Source: Acidobacteriota bacterium (GTDB lineage: Bacteria > Acidobacteriota > Blastocatellia > Pyrinomonadales > Pyrinomonadaceae). From it: a DNA stretch of 33,929 nt. The position numbers and the translations under genes were made by a program. The notes below the pieces were generated by a model. That model was not told the DNA's origin and did not search any database. It saw only the letters and a list, made by a program, of their open reading frames with translations. The stretch spans positions 1 to 33,929 of the forward strand of contig JAHBSM010000016.1 of the NCBI GenBank assembly GCA_019639115.1, given 5' to 3'. Numbering within the stretch: the first letter of the stretch is position 1; each line of letters opens with the position of its first letter. Shown one piece after another: positions 1-7,527 of the stretch.

Positions 1-1
1 A

Positions 2-286
2 GGCGACTTTGACGGCGACGGCAAGGCCGATCAGGCTGTGTTCCGCGACGGCACGTGGTTCGTACAGAGATCAACGGCAGGATTCATGGCCGTCAACTTC
101 GGATCAACGGGCGACATAGCGGCTCCGGCCGATTTCGACGGCGACGGCAAGGCCGACATCGACGTCTATCGCCCTTCGAACGGCGTCTGGTACAGGCTCA
201 ACTCGTCGAACGGTGCGTTCAATGCCACACAGTTCGGCACTACGGGCGACGTGCCCGTGCCTGCCGGCTACGTCCCGGTTCAATAA
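2..286 (+). CDS. FG-GAP/VCBS repeat protein, C-terminal end only (5' end outside window)
   Basis: The reading frame is open from the first complete codon of the window to a TAA at 284-286, so this is the tail of a larger gene. It encodes two FG-GAP-type units of about 42 residues, starting near bases 5 and 131. Each has an acidic FDGDGKAD calcium-binding-like loop followed by a short V(F/Y)RP...W strand pattern and a QFG(T/S)TGD turn. Such repeats form beta-propeller blades in secreted or surface proteins and are abundant in Acidobacteriota. The protein ends right after the last repeat, with no C-terminal anchor or sorting signal visible. The same repeat type makes up the C-terminal third of the gene at 27600-29684, with a 19-bp exact DNA match between the two, so they are paralogues. 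The biological role is unknown. Confidence 0.85.
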   Translation, partial: GDFDGDGKADQAVFRDGTWFVQRSTAGFMAVNFGSTGDIAAPADFDGDGKADIDVYRPSNGVWYRLNSSNGAFNATQFGTTGDVPVPAGYVPVQ

Positions 287-310
287 GGTTGATGTGGCAA
301 GGGAACGAAT

Positions 311-339
311 GGCGGCTCCGATACGGGGCCGCCGTTTTT
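311..339 (+). terminator. Rho-independent terminator of the FG-GAP gene
   Basis: GGCGGCTCC and GGGGCCGCC form a 9-bp stem with one G-T wobble around a 5-base loop, followed at once by GTTTTT. It starts 25 bp after the stop of the FG-GAP gene. The T-run reaches the last codons of the minus-strand ABC gene, so the two convergent genes are packed tightly. Confidence 0.85.
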
Positions 340-1282
340 AGTCCTTCAGTATGTGGAGCCTCGGCGGAGGCAACGCGACCATGCATTCTTCGCCGATATC
401 GAGACCGACGATACGAGGGACCAGAGCTTCGAGCCTCAGTCCGTTGGCGTCGAATTCTACTCGGGTAGCGGTGCCGAGAAAGCGAATGCCGGTAACGACA
501 GCCTTGAGAAGATTGTCCTCGGGAAATGAGGCGTCGGTTGGCATGGAGAGGTGCTCAGGGCGTATCGCTAAATAAACATTGCGATTGATCGCGCCCAGAG
601 CAGCCTTCTCAGATCGCCGAGCAAAGATACGATGCTCGCCCGCGATCGTGTAGAATTCGGGCACCGAGTCGTTGGACTTAGTGACGCGTCGGGCTTCGAT
701 CAAATTGATTCGTCCAGAAAGCTGAGCCGTTCGGGTGTTCTGGGGCTCGAGGTATATGCTCTCCACCGTTCCGCTCTGGATCATTTCGCCACTATCGAGA
801 ACGACGCAATCGTCGCAAAGCTCAGCGATCGTTAAGAGGTCCGAAGAAGCAACTAAGACCGTCTTTTCTTCGCGAGTCCGGATCAATTCGGCGATACGGC
901 GGCGTCTTGCGTCGTCAATTCCGGCAAACGGTTCGTCGAGCAAAACGAGTTTCCGATCACCGCGGATGGCCTGTTCGATCGATTCCAGCCTTTCGCCGGC
1001 TGTTAACGGTTCCACGGCCCCAAAGATGCCCGCGATGCCGCTTCTTTTTTTTGTTGACCTGACAATGACCGAGTCCGACGGCGACGCCGTACCGTTGAAC
1101 TTAACGCTCCCGGACGTTCGGGTCTCGAGTCCCGCAATAATGCGAAGAAGCGTGGTTTTACCGGAGCTGTTCCCGCCTAGTATGCCGGACGATCGGCCGC
1201 TGGCGGCGGTCATCGAAACGTCACGCAAGGCCCACGTTGTATTGCCGAAGAGTTTTGAGAGTCGATCGATAACAAGAGTCAT
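338..1282 (-). CDS. Reduced ABC-type ATPase subunit with TOBE-like C-terminus
   Basis: This 314-residue protein starts at ATG 1282 with MTLVIDRLSKLFG. The frame stays open upstream, but those residues are not ABC-like. Walker A is GGNSSGKT at residues 36-43, and Walker B is LVLLDEP with D116 and E117. The C-terminal third has the LAIRPEHL pattern of TOBE domains in MalK/PotA-type importer ATPases. Several standard parts are missing. Only 74 residues separate the Walker A lysine from the Walker B aspartate, against roughly 115-120 in the family. There is no LSGGQ signature, only LTAGE at 93-97, which may instead be a remnant of the Q-loop region. The switch histidine is replaced by serine (VASSD, about S147). 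No permease or binding-protein gene is adjacent. It could be a genuine reduced ATPase, a regulatory nucleotide-binding protein, or a decaying gene with an in-frame deletion. No frameshift is visible. Confidence 0.8.
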   Translation of the reverse strand: MTLVIDRLSKLFGNTTWALRDVSMTAASGRSSGILGGNSSGKTTLLRIIAGLETRTSGSVKFNGTASPSDSVIVRSTKKRSGIAGIFGAVEPLTAGERLESIEQAIRGDRKLVLLDEPFAGIDDARRRRIAELIRTREEKTVLVASSDLLTIAELCDDCVVLDSGEMIQSGTVESIYLEPQNTRTAQLSGRINLIEARRVTKSNDSVPEFYTIAGEHRIFARRSEKAALGAINRNVYLAIRPEHLSMPTDASFPEDNLLKAVVTGIRFLGTATRVEFDANGLRLEALVPRIVGLDIGEECMVALPPPRLHILKD

Positions 1283-1379
1283 GACGGGAAGTGTTGTGCA
1301 ACATCCATTGACGTAAAGCGTGCAAACAAAAGTATGATATTGCCATCCGATCAATGCAAGTAGGATCGGCTTGCTTGAA

Positions 1380-1640
1380 ATGGAAAAGAAACGAACGATA
1401 CGGCGCAAGCTACTTCATGCCGGAGGATGGCAGGCCGCAAAACGATTGGCTAAGACCGTCCCGTTCGGCGGAACGATCGTGGCGGCCGCATTGGTAGGAA
1501 GCGACATCAAAAAGAAAGGCGTCGTACGGGGCGTCATCAACTCAGGCCTCGACGCTATACCGTTGCTCGGGATCGCGAAGAACGCTATAGAACTTGTGAC
1601 CGGCGACCTGATCGCAGACAAGAAGGATAGGAAGAAATGA
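1380..1640 (+). CDS. Small hypothetical protein, helical and glycine-rich
   Basis: About 86 residues beginning MEKKRTIRRKLLHAGG. ATG 1380 is chosen; an in-frame TTG at 1371 lies five bases after AGGA and is a possible alternative that adds three residues. The protein has a basic N-terminus, two moderately hydrophobic stretches (PFGGTIVAAALVG and GLDAIPLLGIAKNAIELV) and a very basic C-terminal tail. It might associate with membranes but has no clear signal peptide. Its stop overlaps the next start (ATGA at 1637-1640), so the two genes are very likely co-translated. I do not recognise the family, and no function can be assigned. Confidence 0.7.
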   Translation: MEKKRTIRRKLLHAGGWQAAKRLAKTVPFGGTIVAAALVGSDIKKKGVVRGVINSGLDAIPLLGIAKNAIELVTGDLIADKKDRKK

Positions 1641-2329
1641 ATTATCTGTCGAAAGTGGTGATCGTGCTTGGGGCGATATTGGTCGCTATGGCCGGGGCAG
1701 CGGGAGCCGATGCCCAGACAAAGAAACGCAAGCGGACTGTCGCTCAGCGTCCGGTGATCGCGATCCCTCAAGGCGAAGCGGAGATCATAAGCCAAGCCGG
1801 AAATACGATCGTCCAGCCCGTATATACAACACAGCCCTCTGCGCAGCCCACTCCGACACCGGCTGATGTCTATGAACAGCGAATACGCGATCTGAATGCA
1901 AGGATCAAAAAGCTCGAATCGGCAAAACCCAACGAATACGATGAGAAGCAAAAACGGCTCCTACTGAATCTCGACATTCTTACTCGGGCGGAGCAACGCA
2001 GCGAGAGTCTCCGCAAGCAGGTTTTTGAGCTTACCGAAAAGGAATCAACCGTCCGAACAAGGCTGGATCAGATCGACATGGACTCGCGTCCGGAGATGAT
2101 CGCGCGCTCGTCCACGACCTTTACTGGCTCAATGAAACCTGAGGAGATCAGGGAAATGCGGACCAAAGCGCTCGAATCCGAGAAGCGGAACCTGCAAGCA
2201 CTTTTGGTAGAGATAGTGGCAGCAAAGCAGAGCGTACAAGTCAGCTTGACCCGGTCCGACGAACTCGTCGATCGCCTGCGAACCAAGCTCGAAAAAGAGA
2301 TCGACGACGCCCTTAAGGACGAGGAATAG
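1637..2329 (+). CDS. Secreted coiled-coil hypothetical protein
   Basis: A 230-residue protein whose start overlaps the preceding stop by four bases (ATGA). The first 27 residues form a classical signal peptide: a short N-region, a hydrophobic core VVIVLGAILVAMAGAAG, and cleavage after ADA. A basic KKRKR patch and a proline/threonine-rich linker (QPTPTPADVYEQR) follow. From about residue 80 to the end the sequence is almost all charged heptads, such as RIRDLNARIKKLESAK, and predicts long coiled coils. It is probably a periplasmic or envelope-associated structural or scaffold protein. The 3' end overlaps the convergent gene on the other strand by 17 bp. The family is not recognised. Confidence 0.8.
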   Translation: MNYLSKVVIVLGAILVAMAGAAGADAQTKKRKRTVAQRPVIAIPQGEAEIISQAGNTIVQPVYTTQPSAQPTPTPADVYEQRIRDLNARIKKLESAKPNEYDEKQKRLLLNLDILTRAEQRSESLRKQVFELTEKESTVRTRLDQIDMDSRPEMIARSSTTFTGSMKPEEIREMRTKALESEKRNLQALLVEIVAAKQSVQVSLTRSDELVDRLRTKLEKEIDDALKDEE

Positions 2330-4094
2330 CCGCCGCTTGGGCCGCCTCGCAGACGCGGGCGATCGCTACTATCGACACTACCCTATTGAATCGATCGTCA
2401 AATCCACGGGCGAACGCCAGAGGGAGATCCACTCCTTCCTTTGACAGGGAAGCGAACGCCTTGTCAAAGGTGGATTCTGTGATCGGGAAGTCATAGCCGA
2501 AGGTGAATCCCTTCGGCTCAAGCCGGCGCCTTATGCTCGTATCAAGCAGGTCGATTTCAGGAACCTTGTTGCTGACCCGCACGGCCTCGTTGAGTTCGTC
2601 AAATGCGATGGTCCTGTTGAACCCGACGTATTTATCTGCGAGTCCAAAAAGTATCTTTGCTTTTGCGGCACTATCCGGAGCGCTGCGGACAAGCTTCGAG
2701 AGCCGGTTCAAGGTCTCGAACGCATTAGGCCGCGAATCCGGATCTTTCATTTGATCAGTTACCGACCGGAACAGCACCGCAGCCCGAAGATCAATATCAG
2801 CGGTCTTGGCTGCAAGTCGTTCGACCTCGTCCCAGCGTTTCTCTTGTATCGATTTGACGCTTCGCAAAAACCAATAGTGGTTGAAAGCATTTGCTCGGAG
2901 AACAGGTTCGGACAATTTCGCCAGGAATGGTTCGATCATCTTTAGCTGAGCTTCCGTCAGATCCATGTAGGAGAAAAGGTAAATTATCATTAGGTCCGTA
3001 AGCTTGCCCGTCGAGTCAGCTTCCTCGAGCTCTGCTATCCGCTTCTCGAACGTTGGTGCAGTGCGATTCCTGAATGCCGTCTGATGATCGAGTTGGCGGC
3101 GCAGCGAATCTGTCAGCATCGCGGATGCTCCGACCCTGGCCAGCACAAGACGTTCCGTCAGTTCAGGGAATCGATCTGCGACGATCGGTTCCATCTCAAG
3201 CAAGGACGTAAATACAAGCAACGCATCTGGAAAGCCTGAGATCAGGTCATCAGAGATGGCACGTTCTGGGTCTTCGGCCAAGGATGCCGCCCGTGCGAGG
3301 AACACCTGCAGGAACCGAAGCGAAAGATCATCATTTTTTTCAAACCTCGCCGGGACCACGGTGCCATAACCCATTCCATGCAATCCGAAAATACGTTGTC
3401 GAGCAAATGGATAAGCGGATAAGAAAAGCAACGGGCCCGGACGCGAGCCGGCATAGACTGTCAGAGCCTCTGCATAGACCTGATCTGCAAGAGCCCTATT
3501 TCTGTCCGCGGCCCTATACAAGGCATCGTACCAGGCACGATTGAGTGGCTCGCGCATCGCTCTTCGAAAGAGCTTAAGCGAAAAAGCGGGGTTTGAACCG
3601 GCGTTGGCCCCGGCTAAGTAGAGAGTCTCAACCAATGACCTTGATCGGTCTTCTGGGTCAAGTTTTCGAGCCAGATCACGATCGGCTGCCAGTATCTCGT
3701 TGATCATTTTTTCAGACCAGGCGGGATCACGTTTGGCGACAGCTTTAGCGGTGTCGAACCTGAGATCTGAGAGGCCGATGTAAATGCCGTTACCTCGTAC
3801 CGGCGATATCGTCTCGTGACCGTTCTCGTCGAAGTGTCGTTTAGCTGTTTTGAAGGCCTCTGAGAAGTAACTTCGGGCAAGCTCTTCGTCCTTCGTCCAC
3901 AGAAAATCAGCAGCGAGTAACAGTACGGCTACTCGTTTACGAGGAGCGATGCTTCTTGCCGCATCAACTTCCTGTGAGATCGCTAACTGTGGCAAATTTG
4001 CCGTGCAGGCAGCATCGACCGGATCAGGCTGCTGTGCAGCCGCAAGCGAAATACCTATTGCAAGCGAAACAAAAGACGTTGAGAGAAATTTCAT
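2313..4094 (-). CDS. Secreted helical-repeat hypothetical protein
   Basis: A 593-residue protein starting at ATG 4094, with GGTG six bases upstream; an in-frame TTG at 4106 is less likely. The N-terminus MKFLSTSFVSLAIGISLAAA is a signal peptide with cleavage around AAAQQ. The mature part is almost entirely amphipathic helices with TPR/solenoid-like character, for example LLAADFLWTKDEELARSYFSEA-type helix pairs. I see no catalytic motif. Similar long secreted helical proteins without assigned function are common in Acidobacteriota; that is general knowledge, not a search result. It is divergent from the VIT/VWA gene across 140 bp, which must hold both promoters, and its end overlaps the coiled-coil gene by 17 bp. 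The function is unknown; a protein-interaction scaffold is a guess. Confidence 0.75.
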   Translation of the reverse strand: MKFLSTSFVSLAIGISLAAAQQPDPVDAACTANLPQLAISQEVDAARSIAPRKRVAVLLLAADFLWTKDEELARSYFSEAFKTAKRHFDENGHETISPVRGNGIYIGLSDLRFDTAKAVAKRDPAWSEKMINEILAADRDLARKLDPEDRSRSLVETLYLAGANAGSNPAFSLKLFRRAMREPLNRAWYDALYRAADRNRALADQVYAEALTVYAGSRPGPLLFLSAYPFARQRIFGLHGMGYGTVVPARFEKNDDLSLRFLQVFLARAASLAEDPERAISDDLISGFPDALLVFTSLLEMEPIVADRFPELTERLVLARVGASAMLTDSLRRQLDHQTAFRNRTAPTFEKRIAELEEADSTGKLTDLMIIYLFSYMDLTEAQLKMIEPFLAKLSEPVLRANAFNHYWFLRSVKSIQEKRWDEVERLAAKTADIDLRAAVLFRSVTDQMKDPDSRPNAFETLNRLSKLVRSAPDSAAKAKILFGLADKYVGFNRTIAFDELNEAVRVSNKVPEIDLLDTSIRRRLEPKGFTFGYDFPITESTFDKAFASLSKEGVDLPLAFARGFDDRFNRVVSIVAIARVCEAAQAAAIPRP

Positions 4095-4125
4095 ATTGAT
4101 CACCAATTCCTGTCATGCTAACACG

Positions 4126-4153
4126 CCGGCCCGGGCACTTTGTTGCGGGCCGG
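4126..4153. repeat. GC-rich inverted repeat in a divergent intergenic region
   Basis: CCGGCCCG and CGGGCCGG form a perfect 8-bp inverted repeat around a 12-base AT-richer loop. It sits in the 140-bp region between the divergent genes at 4094 and 4235. There is no following T-run on either strand, so it is not an obvious terminator. It could be an operator or a leader hairpin of the VIT/VWA transcript. Confidence 0.5.
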
Positions 4154-4234
4154 AGATATTCTGCAAGAAAGTTTGTCCCCGGGCGTTCTGATTGTGACGA
4201 CCGAACATCGAATGAATATCGGAGTTTTATTCTT

Positions 4235-6457
4235 ATGAGGACACAATCGCTATTTCGCTTGCCGGGATTGCTGGCAATTGCTCTTACGCTTACCGCAGCC
4301 GCGTATTCACAGGCTGTAATGGTGCCTGTCGTTTGCGAACAACGGCCCTGCAGGCCTGTTCCAAGGCCGGTGCCGCTTCCAAATGCTTTGCCTGTCAAGT
4401 CGATCAATATAGACGTCAAGATAGACGGCCAGGTGGCAACTACGCATGTAGATCAGATCTTTCGCAATGACACTCAATTTACGCTCGAAGGCACGTATTT
4501 CTTCCCGATCCCTGAGAATGCGTCGATCATAGAATTCAGCATCTGGGAGAATGGAAAGAAGCTGGTAGGAGAGGTCAGGTCGCGTGAGGAAGCCAGGCGG
4601 ATCTACGATGAGATCGTAAGGAGACAGCGAGATCCGGGCCTGCTCGAATATGCCGGTCGAGATCTGTTCCAGGCGTCGATCTTCCCGATACCGCCGAACT
4701 CTGACAAGCGGCTCGAACTCAAATATTCTCAGGTGCTGCAGGCGGATTCGGGTACGGTGGCGTACAAATATCCGCTCGGCACTGGTCGAAATATTTGGCA
4801 GCGGCAGGCCAGGGAGAATGTGAACCTCGGCGACGGACAAAAATTCGGCACGATCTCGGGTAAGGTGGAGATCACATCGCCTACCCCGATACGGAACGTC
4901 TATTCTCCGACCCATTGGATCGATGTCGCGACTAAGGATCAGAACGCCCGAGTTTCATTTGAGACGAAGTCCAGCGATAGCGATTTTCAACTGTATTTCA
5001 CTCCATCGAGTGACGATCTTGGAGTCTCTCTGTTGACATATCGCGAACCCGGCAAGGACGGATATTTCCTGCTGCAGATCGCGCCGAGGCCTGATATAGC
5101 CGAGTCGGAGCTTGTCAACAAGGACATTGTTTTCGTGCTTGATACATCAGGATCGATGGCCGACGAAGGCAAGATGGACAAGGCGCGGCAAGCGTTGCTT
5201 TTTGGCATTCGAACACTGCGACCCGGCGACCGGTTCAACGTCATCGGATTTGCAGGAGAAGAGAGATCAATGGAACGCGGCCTGATCGAAGCCAACGACG
5301 AGGGCCGAAAGCGCGGTATAGAGTTCGTCGGCAAGTTGTCCGCGACCGGCGGAACGAATATCAACGACGCACTACTCACGGCTCTAAAGCAGTTCGAGAA
5401 CACGTCGCGGCCGAAGATGCTTGTATTCATGACTGACGGATTGCCAACGGTCGGAGTGACGAATGCAGATCAGATAGTAAAAAATCTCGCATCGGCCAAA
5501 AAGGTAGATGTGAGGATATTCCCGTTCGGTTTCGGTTACGACGTGAATACCGCCCTGCTCGACCGCATTGGTTCGGAGAACGGCGGGGTCTCGGATTACG
5601 TTCAGCCGAAAGAGGACCTTGAGATCAAGGTGTCAAATTTCTTCAGGCGCGTCAGTTCGCCGGTCCTGGCGGATGTTGAGCTCGATATGGGGCCGGTGCT
5701 GACCGAGTTCGTTTATCCGCGAACTCTGACCGACGTTTTTCGCGGTTCGCAGATCACGCTGATCGGCCGATACAAGAACACCAACGACCTGCGGAATATC
5801 ACTCTTAGGCTATCGGGCATTATGGGGAGCCAGAAGCGATCTTTCGCATATACAAAGATGGATTTTCCTGTCCGGGCCGAGAACAATGATTTTTTGCCGA
5901 GATTGTGGGCCAGCAGGCGTGTAGGCTATCTGATCGAGCAAATAAGGCTAAATGGCGAGACCAAGGAGCTCCGCGACGAGGTCACTGACCTCGGCACTCG
6001 ATACGGCCTGGTCACTCCATACACATCATATCTCGCAACCGATGGCGAGGTCCGCCAGCTCGACAGGGCTGCCATGTCAGCGGCTCCGCCAAAGACAAAG
6101 ATGATGCAGGAGCGATCCGGTTCGGGAGCGGTCCAGATGAGCGTTCAGCAGAACGCGATGCAATCCAACGTGATGGTCGTCGCCGATGAGGACGCAAAAG
6201 ACAGGTCGAACCAGGTTCTGCTTCGCAATTCGAATCAGAACCAATTCGTGGCGAACAAGAATTTTGTTTATCAGAAAGGGGTCTGGACCGATACCGAATT
6301 TGACGAAAAGGCGAAGTTGACCGAGGTAAGGGTCAAATTCGGCAGCGACGAGTACTTCAGTCTCGTTCGCGACAAGCCTGCGATCGTCAAATACCTCGCG
6401 ATCGGCGAGCAGGTCGTCCTTGTATTCGAAGGCCGCGTTTATCGGGTGACGAATTAG
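4235..6457 (+). CDS. Secreted VIT and von Willebrand factor A domain protein
   Basis: A 740-residue protein. The start is placed at ATG 4235 because the signal peptide MRTQSLFRLPGLLAIALTLT begins there and CGGAG lies upstream. Cleavage is expected near AAYSQ. Residues about 55-170 are a VIT domain (VDQIFRNDTQFTLEGTYFFP, later GRDLFQASIFPIPPNS). A VWA domain follows with the metal-ion-dependent adhesion motif DTSGS at 303-307, plus the downstream GGTNIND and MTDGLP elements. The C-terminal part carries the conserved TRYGLVTPYTSYL segment typical of inter-alpha-trypsin-inhibitor-like bacterial proteins, then a low-complexity Gln/Met/Asn-rich linker and a short beta-rich tail. Unlike many relatives it has no C-terminal membrane segment, so it is probably periplasmic or released. 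The role is probably metal-dependent adhesion or protein binding; the partner is unknown. Confidence 0.9.
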   Translation: MRTQSLFRLPGLLAIALTLTAAAYSQAVMVPVVCEQRPCRPVPRPVPLPNALPVKSINIDVKIDGQVATTHVDQIFRNDTQFTLEGTYFFPIPENASIIEFSIWENGKKLVGEVRSREEARRIYDEIVRRQRDPGLLEYAGRDLFQASIFPIPPNSDKRLELKYSQVLQADSGTVAYKYPLGTGRNIWQRQARENVNLGDGQKFGTISGKVEITSPTPIRNVYSPTHWIDVATKDQNARVSFETKSSDSDFQLYFTPSSDDLGVSLLTYREPGKDGYFLLQIAPRPDIAESELVNKDIVFVLDTSGSMADEGKMDKARQALLFGIRTLRPGDRFNVIGFAGEERSMERGLIEANDEGRKRGIEFVGKLSATGGTNINDALLTALKQFENTSRPKMLVFMTDGLPTVGVTNADQIVKNLASAKKVDVRIFPFGFGYDVNTALLDRIGSENGGVSDYVQPKEDLEIKVSNFFRRVSSPVLADVELDMGPVLTEFVYPRTLTDVFRGSQITLIGRYKNTNDLRNITLRLSGIMGSQKRSFAYTKMDFPVRAENNDFLPRLWASRRVGYLIEQIRLNGETKELRDEVTDLGTRYGLVTPYTSYLATDGEVRQLDRAAMSAAPPKTKMMQERSGSGAVQMSVQQNAMQSNVMVVADEDAKDRSNQVLLRNSNQNQFVANKNFVYQKGVWTDTEFDEKAKLTEVRVKFGSDEYFSLVRDKPAIVKYLAIGEQVVLVFEGRVYRVTN

Positions 6458-6546
6458 CGTGACCTTCGATCCTGAGGTCCGAGAGGATGAAAAATCGCAA
6501 TTCGATGTTATCCTATATGCCATTCTTCATCTTCTCGGCTTTTTGT

Positions 6547-6551
6547 GGAGG
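6547..6551 (+). promoter_or_regulatory. Shine-Dalgarno site that fixes a TTG start
   Basis: GGAGG is placed seven bases before TTG 6559. It marks this TTG, rather than ATG 6487, as the start of the beta-propeller gene. The peptide starting here is a clean signal sequence, whereas the longer version would bury it behind 24 residues. Confidence 0.75.
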
Positions 6552-6558
6552 TAACAGT

Positions 6559-7527
6559 TTGAAAGTAGTACCGGCCTTCCTCGCGTCGCTTTTTATATTC
6601 GTATCAATTGGTTATTCGCAGCCGTCCTGGGTCACTCGGTCGATCGGCGATGCGGATCTGGTGGCTGTCTATTTTTTGTCGGCCAATCGGGGATTCGTAG
6701 CTGGCGATGACGGATTTCTTGCGTCTTCGACAGATGGCGGAAAGACTTGGTCAAAGGCCTCGCTTCGTACCGACGAGACCATCAACGAGATCTATTTTCG
6801 CAATGATAATAACGGCTACCTGGTCGCCGGACGGCTTATGTTCATTACCCGAGACGGCGGCAGATCGTGGCAGGAGACTCGTATATTCCGAGCTGCGGAT
6901 TTTGCCGGTACATCGCCGGAGTTCAATAGCATCAGATTCGCAAACAAAAATAACGGCTACGTTATCGGTTCGGTGATCAAGCGGTCGGGTTCGGAGGAGG
7001 TCGTCGTTGATTCGCTTTTGATGGTGACCGCAGACGGCGGCGACACGTGGTCGCGGGTGCCGCTGCCAACTAGATCAGAACTTTTCCACCTTCATTTCGA
7101 AGGCGACTCTCGGGGCTGGATCGTTGGTGACAAAGGCGTCATCTTGGGTTCGACCGACGGCGGGAGCTCCTGGTCGATCCAGCGTACGAACGTGACCCGG
7201 ACCCTTTTCTCTATAGATTTTGCTAACGAAAAGCTTGGCGTCGCGGTCGGCGGCGGCGGTACGATACTCAGGACCGAGGACGGCGGCAACTCGTGGCAAC
7301 CGGCCGCTTCGGCCAATACTTACACGTTGAAACGGGTTTCGTTCGCTGACGACAAAACGGTGTGGGCAGTGGGACATAGCGGGGTGATCCTTCGGTCATC
7401 GAATCGCGGCTTGACGTGGGAACCTCAGACGAGCGGGACCCGAGCCGATCTCTACGGCCTCTTTATGTCAAAAAAGTTTGGCGGAGCGGTAGGAGAGAAA
7501 GGCACGGTCGTGACCTTTCAGCGGTGA
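6559..7527 (+). CDS. Secreted Ycf48-like/BNR-repeat beta-propeller protein
   Basis: A 322-residue protein if it begins at TTG 6559, which has a perfect GGAGG at seven bases. The N-terminus (M)KVVPAFLASLFIFVSIGYSQ is a signal peptide. The mature protein has about six or seven propeller blades of 40-45 residues. Each shows the pattern F.(N/D)...G(Y/F)(V/A)xG followed by STDGG.(T/S)W, for example SSTDGGKTWSKA and LRTEDGGNSWQP. This is the Ycf48/sialidase-like Asp-box signature. In cyanobacteria Ycf48 assists photosystem II assembly, but secreted homologues are widespread in non-phototrophs and serve other, mostly unknown, roles. No photosynthesis gene is nearby. The stop codon abuts the stop of the convergent S41 protease with no base between them. 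Confidence 0.85.
   Translation: MKVVPAFLASLFIFVSIGYSQPSWVTRSIGDADLVAVYFLSANRGFVAGDDGFLASSTDGGKTWSKASLRTDETINEIYFRNDNNGYLVAGRLMFITRDGGRSWQETRIFRAADFAGTSPEFNSIRFANKNNGYVIGSVIKRSGSEEVVVDSLLMVTADGGDTWSRVPLPTRSELFHLHFEGDSRGWIVGDKGVILGSTDGGSSWSIQRTNVTRTLFSIDFANEKLGVAVGGGGTILRTEDGGNSWQPAASANTYTLKRVSFADDKTVWAVGHSGVILRSSNRGLTWEPQTSGTRADLYGLFMSKKFGGAVGEKGTVVTFQR

Noticed and set aside
735..1316. Long open frame on the plus strand opposite the ABC-like gene (193 codons)
   Set aside because: It is a low-complexity Ser/Arg-rich mirror frame of a gene with clear Walker motifs, and it has no recognisable start signal.
6559..7527. Photosystem II assembly factor (Ycf48) implying a phototroph
   Set aside because: Ycf48-like secreted propellers occur in many non-phototrophs, and no photosynthesis gene is in the window.
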